Part shown: positions 8,895 to 17,337 of the stretch, in pieces | Position numbering within the stretch: position 1 is the first letter of the stretch | Layout of the letters: each line of letters opens with the position of its first letter | Assembly: GCA_030066475.1 (NCBI GenBank) | Contig: JASJBO010000066.1 | Coordinates: forward strand, 1-29,431 | Direction of reading: 5' to 3' | Length of the DNA stretch: 29,431 bases | From: Myxococcota bacterium | GTDB lineage: Bacteria > Myxococcota_A > UBA9160 > PR03 | Translations under genes and position numbers: made by a program | The notes under the pieces: generated by a model | Told to the model about the DNA's origin: nothing | What the model saw: the letters and a program-made list of their open reading frames with translations, nothing else | The model's database searches: none

Positions 8895-10124
8895 TCAGGA
8901 GCGGCGCAGGCGGAGACAGCCGAGCCCGGCGATCACCAGCAGCGCGATCCGCAGCCCGGCCGCGGGCTCGGGGATCGGCACCGGCACGAAGCTCGAGCCG
9001 GGGTCGGGCACCACGTCGAGGGTGAGGGTGCTGTCGGCGATCACGTTGGCGAAGCCGAAGTCCTCGATCGAGATGCCGCTGCTGCCGAAGGTGTCGATGC
9101 CGACTGCCGCGGAGAGCGTCAGGTCGACCACCATCTGCCCGCTGGGCACCTCGAACGGGATGACGGCGGCGGTCGTGTCGCTGGCGAGGAAGTGGTAGCT
9201 GCCGAGGAAGGTGGTGTCGCCCACCCCCGCGCCCCCGAACGCCTGGAACCCGCCCTTGTCGTCGAGCGAGAGCTGACCGCTCCCGAAGCCGCCGGAGGTC
9301 GCCGTGGGCACCTGCACCAGGTACTCGATGCGCGCGTCGCCGGTGGAGTTGTCGTCCTGGAACGCGAAGTCCACCTCGAGCCCGGCATCGAGCCGCAGCT
9401 CGAGCGCGCCCGAGGCGAACCCGCCGAGCCCCTCGACGTCGTAGACCTGCCGGAACGACGTGTCCTGCTGCCAGAACCAGACCTGGTCGGGCGCGCCGAC
9501 GGTGTCGGTGACGAGGGTGATGGTGACCCGGCTGCCGATGCCGGGCAGCTCGATGCCGCCGAGCGCCGGACGCGTGCTCGTGGTGCTCGTGAACTGAAGC
9601 CCCCCGGAGAGGCACTCGGCCTGCAGGCTCTGGCTGAACGAACCCAGGATGTCGGCCGTGTCGGAGACGAACTGCGGCCCGAAGCCGCAGTCGACCTGCG
9701 CGACCAGGTCCGTCCCGCCCGGCTCCTCGACGTCGACCGGCACGAGCTGGCCGGTCACGACTTCGTTGCACCCCGTCGGCTCGCCCGCGTCCTCGCCCTG
9801 GTACGAGACGGAGAGGAAGGTCGAGAACGGGCCGGCGTCGAGCGCCCCCGGCAGGACGGTGACCGTGAAGGTGACGGAGTCCCCGCTCCCCGCGGGCGGA
9901 TCGACCGCGATGCGCTGGGAGTCCAGCGACACGACCTGGACGTCGGCCGAGCATCCGGTGTTGTCGATCACCGAGAAGAGCTTGCTGGAGCCCTCTCCGA
10001 AGAAGTTGAGAAAGGGTGGTCGGTATTCGTGCGCCGAGGCGAGCGACGGAAGCAGCAGGGTCGACGCCGCGGCGGCGAGCCAGGCGACCCGGACGAGCCG
10101 ACGTCGGGAATGCTCCAGCTCCAT
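8895..10124 (-). CDS. PEP-CTERM sorting domain-containing secreted protein
   Basis: The 409-residue product starts with a signal peptide (RRRLVRVAWLAAAASTLLLP then SLASA). It ends with a PEP-CTERM signal: VPIPEPAAG, a hydrophobic helix (LRIALLVIAGLGCL) and an Arg-rich tail (RLRRS). Such proteins are exported, recognised by an exosortase (EpsH/XrtA type) and released to the cell surface or matrix, often with exopolysaccharide. The body is rich in Ser, Thr, Gly, Asp and beta-type sequence, with Cys residues early and no enzyme motif that I recognise. ATG 10122-10124 has GGGGAG just upstream; an ATG 12 codons earlier lacks a ribosome binding site. It follows the small secreted gene by 50 bases, so the two are likely cotranscribed. 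No exosortase gene is in the window. Confidence 0.8.
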   Translation of the reverse strand: MELEHSRRRLVRVAWLAAAASTLLLPSLASAHEYRPPFLNFFGEGSSKLFSVIDNTGCSADVQVVSLDSQRIAVDPPAGSGDSVTFTVTVLPGALDAGPFSTFLSVSYQGEDAGEPTGCNEVVTGQLVPVDVEEPGGTDLVAQVDCGFGPQFVSDTADILGSFSQSLQAECLSGGLQFTSTTSTRPALGGIELPGIGSRVTITLVTDTVGAPDQVWFWQQDTSFRQVYDVEGLGGFASGALELRLDAGLEVDFAFQDDNSTGDARIEYLVQVPTATSGGFGSGQLSLDDKGGFQAFGGAGVGDTTFLGSYHFLASDTTAAVIPFEVPSGQMVVDLTLSAAVGIDTFGSSGISIEDFGFANVIADSTLTLDVVPDPGSSFVPVPIPEPAAGLRIALLVIAGLGCLRLRRS

Positions 10125-10174
10125 GCTCTCCCCCCGCGCACCATCGTAACCCAGGAGCATGGCCGGACGGGAGC

Positions 10175-10798
10175 CTACTCGGCCAGCTCGAACGAGTCGA
10201 AGAACCGCTCGGAGTCGGCCCGGGAGACCCGCGACACCAGCTGGGATTCGACGATGAGCACACACATGCGGTCGGGAAGCCGGTAGAGCTGCCCGCGGAT
10301 CGAGGAGCGCTCGTCCTCGACGAGGTAGCGGAGGCCGGGCTGGCCATCGATCTCGACCCGACGCCGCTCCTTGACCCAGCCGCGCCGCTCCTGGTCCCCG
10401 ATCGCCTGCTCGAACAGCTCCTCGGCCTCGGGCGGAGGCCCGTCCAGGTACAGCGTGCAGGTCGCGCGGAAGCGCTGCACGGTCCCGAAGGCGCCCGGGC
10501 GCACGTGAACCAGGCCGTGGATCGTGATCGACCGCTCCGCGGCGACACCCGTCTGGGTGTAGTCCGCGAACCTGCCCGGAAGCTCGACGGCGAACTGCCC
10601 GCGCTCGTCGCGCGCCGCGACCCAGCCGTCCTCGCCCGGCTCCCCCGCCCCGCGCCGGTGCACCACCGTCCTGGGCGTGGGAGGCGACGGAGCTGGCTGC
10701 GCGGCCGCGCCGTCCCGCTCTTCGTCCCCTCCCGCGGCGAGACCCGGCGCGAGGAGCAGCGCGATCCAGAGCAGCAAGGCCAGGCGGGCGCGAGACAT
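10175..10798 (-). CDS. Secreted protein of unknown function
   Basis: The product has 207 residues and a clear signal peptide (MSRARLALLLWIALLLAPG then LAAG). A Pro/Glu/Ala-rich linker follows, then a single domain that begins DERGQFAVELPGRF and ends with the F-F-D-S-F-E-L pattern. This layout, an 'F-x-V-x-x-P-x-x-F' opening strand and an 'R-F-F-x-S-F-x-L' final strand, resembles small PsbP/DUF1795-like periplasmic domains, but I cannot assign a family with certainty. ATG 10796-10798 has GGAGG five bases upstream. It is the first gene of a minus-strand pair with the PEP-CTERM protein and is divergent from the methyltransferase at 10922 (123 bases, with a repeated TCGCCGGCA in between). It is probably an envelope or matrix-associated protein; function unknown. 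Confidence 0.65.
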   Translation of the reverse strand: MSRARLALLLWIALLLAPGLAAGGDEERDGAAAQPAPSPPTPRTVVHRRGAGEPGEDGWVAARDERGQFAVELPGRFADYTQTGVAAERSITIHGLVHVRPGAFGTVQRFRATCTLYLDGPPPEAEELFEQAIGDQERRGWVKERRRVEIDGQPGLRYLVEDERSSIRGQLYRLPDRMCVLIVESQLVSRVSRADSERFFDSFELAE

Positions 10799-10921
10799 CG
10801 GTTCCTCCGGCGCGGGAGGGTACCGGAACGCGGGCGACCCGACCCGGGGCGCTCGCCGGCAGGCAGATCGCCGGCAAGCGGCCCTTGCGCCCCGCGCCGT
10901 CAGCGGACACTCTCCGCCGCC

Positions 10922-11794
10922 ATGCGAACATCGACGTGGGCGGGCGAGACGCGCACGGGCCGGTCGCGGCCGGCGCGGCGGAAGCAGCGCAAGAAGCGGA
11001 GCGAGGCGAAGCGCGCCGACCGCTACGCGCTCTACCAGGAGGCGGTGCAGGACCCCGAGGGCGACGTGGCCCGGGTGGGCCGCATGTTCGCGCGCGAGCG
11101 CAACCGCCCGGCGCGGACGCTGCGCGAGGACTTCTGCGGGACCGCCGCCTTCACGTGCGCGTGGGCGGCCGCCCACGGCGAGAACCGCGCCGTGGGCGTC
11201 GATCTCGACCCCGACCCGCTCGACTGGGGCCGCCGGCACAACGTCGCGGCGCTGCGCCCCGAGCAGGCGGCGCGCGTGGAGCTCGTCGAAGGCGACGTGC
11301 GCACGACGCGCACCAGACCCGTCGATCTGCTCGTGGCGTTCAACTTCTCGTACTACTGCTTCGAGACCCGCGCGGAGCTGATCGCCTACTTCCGGCACGC
11401 GCGCCGGCAGCTCACCCGCGACGGCATCCTGGTGCTCGACGCCTACGGCGGTCCCGAGGCCCAGGAGCGGCGCGAGGAGAAGCGCGAGTACGACGACTTC
11501 ACCTACGTCTGGGACCAGGACACCTTCGACCCGATCACCCACCATTCCCGCTGCTACATCCACTTCGAGTTCGGCGACGGCTCCCGGCTCAAGCGCGCCT
11601 TCTCCTACACCTGGCGACTGTGGAGCCTGCCCGAGCTGCGCGACGCGCTCGCCGAGGCCGGCTTCTCGAAGACCGTCGTGTACTGGGAAGGCACCGAGAA
11701 GGGCACCAACGAGCCCAACGGCGTCTACCGCCCGCGCAACCACGCCGAGGACGACCCGGCCTGGGTCTCGTACCTCGTCTGCGTGCCGGATTGA
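10922..11794 (+). CDS. Class I SAM-dependent methyltransferase-like protein
   Basis: The 290-residue product has a basic N-terminus (RSRPARRKQRKKRSEAKRA), possibly nucleic-acid or membrane contacting, followed by a methyltransferase fold. The glycine-rich first motif is modified to LREDFCGTAAFTCAWA. The acidic end of strand 2 is AVGVDLDPDPL, motif II-like sequence is VDLLVAFNFSYYCF, and LTRDGILVLDAYGG follows. The C-terminal half has many aromatics (YDDFTYVWDQDTFDP, FSYTWRLWSLPEL) and ends with a strand 'WVSYLVCVPD'. The substrate cannot be inferred. ATG 10922 lacks a Shine-Dalgarno; later starts would delete the conserved-looking KRADRYALYQEAVQ segment. The stop (TGA 11792-11794) is followed immediately by the repeat family described separately. 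Confidence 0.75.
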   Translation: MRTSTWAGETRTGRSRPARRKQRKKRSEAKRADRYALYQEAVQDPEGDVARVGRMFARERNRPARTLREDFCGTAAFTCAWAAAHGENRAVGVDLDPDPLDWGRRHNVAALRPEQAARVELVEGDVRTTRTRPVDLLVAFNFSYYCFETRAELIAYFRHARRQLTRDGILVLDAYGGPEAQERREEKREYDDFTYVWDQDTFDPITHHSRCYIHFEFGDGSRLKRAFSYTWRLWSLPELRDALAEAGFSKTVVYWEGTEKGTNEPNGVYRPRNHAEDDPAWVSYLVCVPD

Positions 11795-11795
11795 T

Positions 11796-12001
11796 GGACT
11801 TCGCTCGCCTGCGGCTCGCTGCGCGCTTCGGCTGCGCCTCCGCTTGCGGGGGTGCCGGCAAGGGGCTCGGTGCCGGGCGGAGGCGGCCTTGGGGGACTTC
11901 GCTCGCCTGCGGCTCGCTGCGCGCCGCCTTTGGCGGCTTGCGGACTTCGCTCGCCTACGGCTCGCTGCGCGCTCCGCCGCTGCGCGGCTTCGCTTGCGTT
12001 C
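11796..12001 (+). repeat. Dispersed stem-loop repeat, three degenerate copies (locus 1)
   Basis: Three copies of the core GGACTTCGCTCGCCTGCGGC start at 11796, 11894 and 11942. Each is followed by TCGCTGCGC and then an inverted repeat: GGC-TGC-GCC in the first, GCCGCC-TTT-GGCGGC in the second and CCGC-TGC-GCGG in the third. Spacing is 98 and 48 bases, so this locus is more degenerate than the other two. It fills the space between the convergent methyltransferase and lysR genes, and the third copy runs into the lysR coding end. It may act as a bidirectional terminator. Confidence 0.85.
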
Positions 12002-12914
12002 CCAGGTGCTCGACGATCGCCTGGCGGAAGGCCTGGAGGCTCGCGGTCGGGCGCGCGTCGCGGAGCTCGTTGAGCCAGATCGCGTCGGTGAGCGGCGCGC
12101 GCGGGCCCGGGACGAGGCGCAGGCGGCCGCGGCGCAGGTGGGGGTCGACCAGGTCGCGCGGCAGCACCGCCAGGCCGGCGCGGGCGAGCACCAGCTCGAG
12201 CACCAGGTCGGTGGTCGCGGCCCAGACGCGCACGTCGAGCGCGGGTGGACTGCGGCCGAAGTGGTGGCGGACCCAGCGGTGGACGAGCGGGTCGCTCTGG
12301 TAGTAGTCGACCAGCGGCAGGCCCGCGAGCGTCTCCCAGGCCAGCGTGCCGGGGTCGAGCCGGGGTGCGGACACCAGCACCAGCTCCTGGGAGAACAGGC
12401 GCGTCGAGCGCAGCCGCCGGTTGGTGCGGGTCTCGGGCGTCAACGACACCACGTAGTCGAGGCGGCCCTCGAGCAGACGCTGCGCCAGCCAGTCACGCGG
12501 CGCCTGGCTGACGCGGATGCGCGCCCCGGGGTGGTCGCGCGGAAACCGCGTCAGCAGTCGCGCGAGGCGCGGGCGCGAGAAGCCCTGGAACAGGCCGATG
12601 CGGAAGGTGCCGCGCACCTCGCCCGAGGCGCCGGTGATCTCGTCGATTGCGGCGGCCAGCGCGTCGTGGTGCGGGCGCAGCCGCGCGCGCAGGGTCTCGC
12701 CGTCGCGAGTGGGCACGAGCCGCCGCCCCACGCGGTGGAACAGCGCGACGCCCAGCGCCCGCTCCAGGCCGGAGACGCTCTGGCTCACGGCCGAGGGCGT
12801 GAGCGCCAGGCGCCGGGCCGCCGCGCTCACGCCGCCCGCCTCGGCCACGGTCAGGAACGCGTGCAGCTTGTTGAGATCGAGGCGTCCGAGCGGATCCGAA
12901 TCGTTCGTTTTCAC
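11955..12914 (-). CDS. LysR-type transcriptional regulator
   Basis: The 319-residue protein has an N-terminal winged helix-turn-helix (about 12-72: LDLNKLHAFLTVAEAGGVSA, then AARRLALTPSAVSQSVSGLE and ALFHRVGRRLVPT). A ligand-binding domain follows with the usual opening GTFRIGLFQGFSRPRLARLL and a second subdomain around LVLVSAPRLDPG and ARAGLAVLPRDLV. LysR proteins usually control a divergent gene, here the serine hydroxymethyltransferase at 12976. The start is GTG 12912-12914, lying inside a 7-base inverted repeat, which fits autoregulation. The last 15 or so residues (TQAKPRSGGARSEP) are encoded by the repeat copy at 11942, and the TAG stop arises from a base unique to that copy. The co-inducer is unknown; glycine, serine or a folate-linked metabolite is a guess from the neighbour. 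Confidence 0.92.
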   Translation of the reverse strand: MKTNDSDPLGRLDLNKLHAFLTVAEAGGVSAAARRLALTPSAVSQSVSGLERALGVALFHRVGRRLVPTRDGETLRARLRPHHDALAAAIDEITGASGEVRGTFRIGLFQGFSRPRLARLLTRFPRDHPGARIRVSQAPRDWLAQRLLEGRLDYVVSLTPETRTNRRLRSTRLFSQELVLVSAPRLDPGTLAWETLAGLPLVDYYQSDPLVHRWVRHHFGRSPPALDVRVWAATTDLVLELVLARAGLAVLPRDLVDPHLRRGRLRLVPGPRAPLTDAIWLNELRDARPTASLQAFRQAIVEHLGTQAKPRSGGARSEP

Positions 12915-12938
12915 TAAACGAAAGATACAGGATATTTA
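12904..12938. promoter_or_regulatory. lysR-glyA intergenic operator and promoter
   Basis: A perfect inverted repeat TTCGTTT-N5-AAACGAA spans 12904-12922 and covers the lysR GTG start. On the plus strand TTCACT (12910-12915) and TATTTA (12933-12938) are 17 bases apart, a weak sigma-70-like pair for the divergent serine hydroxymethyltransferase gene; the -35 lies inside the inverted repeat. The block is strikingly AT-rich for this window. Binding by the adjacent LysR protein, with repression of itself, is the natural inference. Confidence 0.55.
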
Positions 12939-12975
12939 ACAGGACTGACCGACCGAGCCGGCGTAGCCTCGGCGC

Positions 12976-14250
12976 ATGGACACCCACCGCGACGCCCTGG
13001 CCCGCCAGGATCCCGAGGTCTTCGCCCTGCTCCGCGGCGAGGAGCGGCGCCAGCGCCATGGCCTCGAGCTGATCCCCTCCGAGAACTACACCTGGCCCGA
13101 GGTGCTGGCGCTGCTCGGCTCGGTGTTCACCAACAAGTACGCCGAGGGCTACCCGGGCCGCCGCTACTACGGCGGCCAGACCTGGACCGACGCGGCCGAG
13201 CGGCTGGCGTGCGAACGCGCCCGCCGGCTGTTCCGCGCCGAGCACGCCAACGTGCAGGCGCTCTCCGGCTCGGCGATGAACCAGGCCAGCTACCTCGGGC
13301 TGCTCGAGCCGGGCGACACGGTGCTGGCCATGGACCTCTCGCACGGGGGCCATCTGACCCACGGGGCGCCCGTCTCGCACATGGGGCGGCTGTTCCGATT
13401 CGTCCGCTACAAGAGTCGCCCCGAGGACGGAGGCGCGCTCGACCCGGACGAGATCCTGCGGCTGGCGCGCACCGAGCGGCCGCGGCTGGTGCTGTGTGGC
13501 TCCACCTCGTACCCGCGCGAGATCGACTACGCGCTGTTCCGGCGCGCTGCCGACGAGGCCGGCGCCCTGGCGATGGCGGACGTCTCGCACGTGGGGGGAC
13601 TGATCGCGGGCGGCGCGCTCGCCAACCCGTTCGACTTCGGCTTCGACGTGGTGACCACCACCACGCACAAGAGCCTGCGCGGCCCGCGCGGCGGCCTGGT
13701 GCTGTGCCGCCGGGAGCTGGCCGACCGGATCGACCGCTCGGTCTTCCCCGGTCTCCAGGGCGGCCCGCACATGCACACGATCGCGGCGATCGCCGTGGCG
13801 CTGGGCCGGGCCCTCGAGCCGGACTTCGGCCGCTACGCCGCCCGGGTGCTGCGCAACGCGCGCGCCCTGGCGCACGCCCTGCTCGGGCGCGGCGTCCACC
13901 TCGTGACGGGCGGCACCGACACCCACATGCTCGTGATCGACTGCGTGCGCAGCTTCGGGATCGACGGACGCGCCGCCGAGCGGCGACTCGACCGGATCGG
14001 CCTCGCCACCAACAAGCAGGTGGTGCCCGACGACCCCAACCCGCCGCTGCGGCCCAGTGGCGTGCGACTCGGCACGCCCGCCGTCACGACGCGCGGCCTG
14101 GGCGAGGAGCACCTGGCCCGCGTCGGCGGCTGGCTCGTCGACGCGCTGCGGGGCCCCGAGGACGCGGCGCGCCTCGAGGGGCTCGGCAAGCAGGTGGAGA
14201 CGCTGTCGCGCCGCTTTCCGGTCCCCGGGCTCGAGTCCGCCCGAGATTGA
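12976..14250 (+). CDS. glyA: Serine hydroxymethyltransferase (GlyA family, probably a paralogue)
   Basis: The 424-residue enzyme is a fold-type I PLP enzyme that interconverts serine plus tetrahydrofolate with glycine plus methylene-tetrahydrofolate. Visible: IPSENYTWPEV, NKYAEGYPGRRYYGG (Tyr55, Glu57, Tyr64/65), SHGGHLTHG, ADVSHVGGLIAGG (Asp202 and His205 by the PLP ring), TTTTHKSLRGPRGG with the Schiff-base Lys232, and SGVRLGTPAVTTRG with carboxylate-binding Arg364. All key residues are present, so it should be active. However, several segments differ from housekeeping GlyA (SGSAMNQASYLGLL instead of SGSQANxAVY; CGSTSYPREIDY). With a dedicated divergent LysR regulator this suggests a second, inducible copy or one acting on a related beta-hydroxy amino acid. 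The start is ATG 12976, 61 bases from the lysR start. Confidence 0.9.
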   Translation: MDTHRDALARQDPEVFALLRGEERRQRHGLELIPSENYTWPEVLALLGSVFTNKYAEGYPGRRYYGGQTWTDAAERLACERARRLFRAEHANVQALSGSAMNQASYLGLLEPGDTVLAMDLSHGGHLTHGAPVSHMGRLFRFVRYKSRPEDGGALDPDEILRLARTERPRLVLCGSTSYPREIDYALFRRAADEAGALAMADVSHVGGLIAGGALANPFDFGFDVVTTTTHKSLRGPRGGLVLCRRELADRIDRSVFPGLQGGPHMHTIAAIAVALGRALEPDFGRYAARVLRNARALAHALLGRGVHLVTGGTDTHMLVIDCVRSFGIDGRAAERRLDRIGLATNKQVVPDDPNPPLRPSGVRLGTPAVTTRGLGEEHLARVGGWLVDALRGPEDAARLEGLGKQVETLSRRFPVPGLESARD

Positions 14251-14317
14251 AGCGCCGCGCGCCCCTCTGATACGATCGCGGCCTCGATCGCCTCGCGAAC
14301 GCGCCCCGAGGTCAGCC

Positions 14318-15384
14318 GTGCGAGCCCGTCGCTCCGGTCGCTCCCCCCTCCCGCTGCGCGCGCTGGCCGCGGCCGCCGTGAGCGCCGCGCTCGCGCTCGG
14401 CTGCGGACGCGGCGACCCGCCGGCCCCGCGCCCGAGCGCCGAGGTCGAGCGCGGGCGCATCGAGCGCATCGTCGTGGCGACGGGCACCGTGGAGCCGGAG
14501 CGCGAGGTCGAGGTGCGGCCGCGGACGGCGGGCATCGTCGAGCGCATCCACGTCGAGGCCGGCGACCGGGTCGAGGCCGATCAGGTGCTGCTCGAGCTCG
14601 AGCGCGAGCTGATCGAGGCCCAGGTGGCGGAGGCGGAGGCCGCGCTACGCGCCGCCGGGGTCGAGCTGCGCTACGCGCGGATCGAGCGCGACCGCGTCGG
14701 CGAGCTGCGCGAGCGCGACGCCGCCTCCGAGCAGAAGCAGGACGAGACGCGGGCGCGGCTCGAGGGGGCCCAGGCCGGCGTCGCGCGGGCGCGCGCGCGG
14801 CTCGAGTCGCTGCGCGTGCAGCTCCGCTACGCCACCGTGCGCGCGCCGCTCGCGGGTACCGTGCTCGACGTGTTCGTCGAGGAGGGCAACGCGGTGTCGC
14901 CGGTCACCGCGGTCACCGGCGGGACGCTGCTGATGTCGCTGGCGGGCACCGAGACCCTGCACCTGAAGGGCCTGGTCGACGAGAACGAGGTGGCGCGCGT
15001 CGCCGCGAGCCAGCCGGCGCGCATCCGCACCGAGGCCTTCGGCGACCACCTGTTCGAGGGGCGCGTGCGCAAGATCGCGCCGCTCGGCCAGCGCGTGCAG
15101 AACGTCACCTACTTCGAGGTCGAGATCGAGATCACCGACGCCGAGGCCGGGCGCCTGCGGCCGCGCATGTCCGCGGACGCCGACATCGTGACCGAGGTGG
15201 TGGAGGACGCGGTCGTCGTGCCCGAGACGGCGCTGCGCTACCAGGGCGCCGAGATCTTCGTCGACGTCGTGAACGGCGCGGGGCCGCCGCACGCCGAGGC
15301 GCGCGCCGTGGAGATCGGCATCGTGGACGACGCCCGCGTGCAGATCCTGAGCGGGGTGGCGGCTGGCGAGCGGGTGCTCACGCG

Positions 15385-15388
<4 letters not shown>
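14318..15388 (+). CDS. MacA-like periplasmic adaptor (HlyD/membrane fusion family), probable lipoprotein
   Basis: The 356-residue product starts with a basic signal region and hydrophobic stretch ending ALALGC, a likely though imperfect lipobox. It then shows the standard adaptor order: a lipoyl half (ATGTVEPEREVEVRPRTAGI, VERIHVEAGDRVEADQVLLE), an alpha-helical coiled hairpin (about 100-170), the second lipoyl half (RYATVRAPLAGTVLDVFVEE), then beta-barrel and membrane-proximal segments. It would link an inner-membrane ABC exporter to the outer membrane. GTG 14318 has GAGG upstream; the long open frame further upstream mirrors the end of the previous gene. The stop overlaps the ATPase start (ATGA). 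It is the first of five genes in one direction, all overlapping or separated by only a few bases. Confidence 0.9.
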
Positions 15389-16092
<704 letters not shown>

Positions 16093-16095
16093 GCG

Positions 16096-17337
16096 GTGCT
16101 GGCGCTCGCGGCGTTGCGCCAGGCGCTCCAGACGCTGCGCGCCCACCGCCTGCGCGCCACGCTCACCCTGTTCGGCGTCGTCTGGGGCACCGCCTCGGTG
16201 ATCTTCCTGGTGGGCTGGGGCGAGGGCGTTCGCGTGATGCTCGAGCGCGGCTTCTTCAAGGCCGGCAAGAACATGGGCGAGGTGTGGGCCGGCCGCATGG
16301 GCGAGGACTTCACGCCCGCCGTCGACCGGCGCTACCTGTGGTTCACCGCCGAGGACGTCGAGGTGCTGCGCCGCCGGGCCCGCCACGTCGAGCTGGTCGG
16401 CTCCGAGGCGTGGCAGATCGTGGCCGGCACCCACGGCGCGCGGGCGCTCACGGTCGACCTGCGCGGTATGGACCCGGAGGCGGTCGAAGTGCGCGGCGTG
16501 CCGCTCGCCGCCGGGCGGCGCCTCCACCGGGGCGACGTCGACCACCGCCGCCGCGTGGTCGTGCTCGGCGACCACGTGCGCCGCGTGCTGCTGGGCGCCG
16601 AGGGCGGCCTCGGGAGCTGGGTGCGCCTGGACGGGAGGCCGTTCCAGGTGGTGGGCCTGCTCGCGCCCGTCGGCACGCAGCTCTCGCAGGACCGCATGGA
16701 GATCGACAAGCAGGCCTGGGCGCCGATCACGACGGTCCAGACGCACTGGCCGCGGTGGTGGACCGACCAGGCCGTCGTCAACAAGATCGTCTACCGCATG
16801 ACCGATCGACACGCCTTCGAGGCGTCGCAGCGCGAGGTGCGCGCGATCCTGGCCGACCGCCTCGGCGTCCCGGCCAGCGACGACGAGGCCGTCGGCATCT
16901 ACAGCAGCGTGGTGACCCTGTCGCGCATCCCGCTCGACGAGACGCGCGGGTTCCTGTTCGTCCTGGCCGCGACGACCCTGGTGGTGGGCGGAATCGGCGT
17001 GCTGGCCATGATGCTGGACGCGGTCCACGAGCGACGCCAGGAGATCGGCGTGCGTCTGGCGATCGGCGCCCGGCCGCGCGACGTGCTGCTGCAGTTCTTC
17101 GTCGAGACCCTCGCCATCACGCTGCTCGGCGGCGTCCTGGGCGTGGCGCTCGGCGTGGCGGGCTGCTGGGCCCTGGGCCGGCTCGAGGTCCCCGACCTGG
17201 TGCCGGTGCCGGTGCTCCAGCCGGGCGTCGTGGTGGTCGCGGCCCTGGTGATGACCGGCGTCGGGGTGGTCGCCGGGCTGCTGCCGGCCTGGCGCGCGGC
17301 GCGCATCGACCCCGCCGTGACGCTGCGGATGGAGTGA
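16096..17337 (+). CDS. MacB-like FtsX-family ABC permease, first copy
   Basis: This 413-residue protein follows the MacB permease plan. An N-terminal helix (RLRATLTLFGVVWGTASVIFL) is followed by a periplasmic domain (about 45-270) and three C-terminal helices, FVLAATTLVVGGIGVLAMML, LAITLLGGVLGVALGVAGCW and VVVVAALVMTGVGVVAGLLP. The coupling segment VHERRQEIGVRLAIGARPRDV touches the ATPase, and the tail AWRAARIDPAVTLRME is the conserved end of the family. GTG 16096 is the start. The stop overlaps the second permease start. Length is normal for a permease lacking the fused ATPase domain of true MacB. Confidence 0.92.
   Translation: MLALAALRQALQTLRAHRLRATLTLFGVVWGTASVIFLVGWGEGVRVMLERGFFKAGKNMGEVWAGRMGEDFTPAVDRRYLWFTAEDVEVLRRRARHVELVGSEAWQIVAGTHGARALTVDLRGMDPEAVEVRGVPLAAGRRLHRGDVDHRRRVVVLGDHVRRVLLGAEGGLGSWVRLDGRPFQVVGLLAPVGTQLSQDRMEIDKQAWAPITTVQTHWPRWWTDQAVVNKIVYRMTDRHAFEASQREVRAILADRLGVPASDDEAVGIYSSVVTLSRIPLDETRGFLFVLAATTLVVGGIGVLAMMLDAVHERRQEIGVRLAIGARPRDVLLQFFVETLAITLLGGVLGVALGVAGCWALGRLEVPDLVPVPVLQPGVVVVAALVMTGVGVVAGLLPAWRAARIDPAVTLRME

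Noticed and set aside
10158..10160. Earlier ATG for the PEP-CTERM gene
   Set aside because: It has no ribosome binding site and adds an acidic stretch before the signal peptide, whereas ATG 10122-10124 has GGGGAG upstream.
11796..12001. CRISPR array
   Set aside because: Copies are head-to-tail or irregular (48-98 bases) without unique constant-length spacers, and no cas genes are present.
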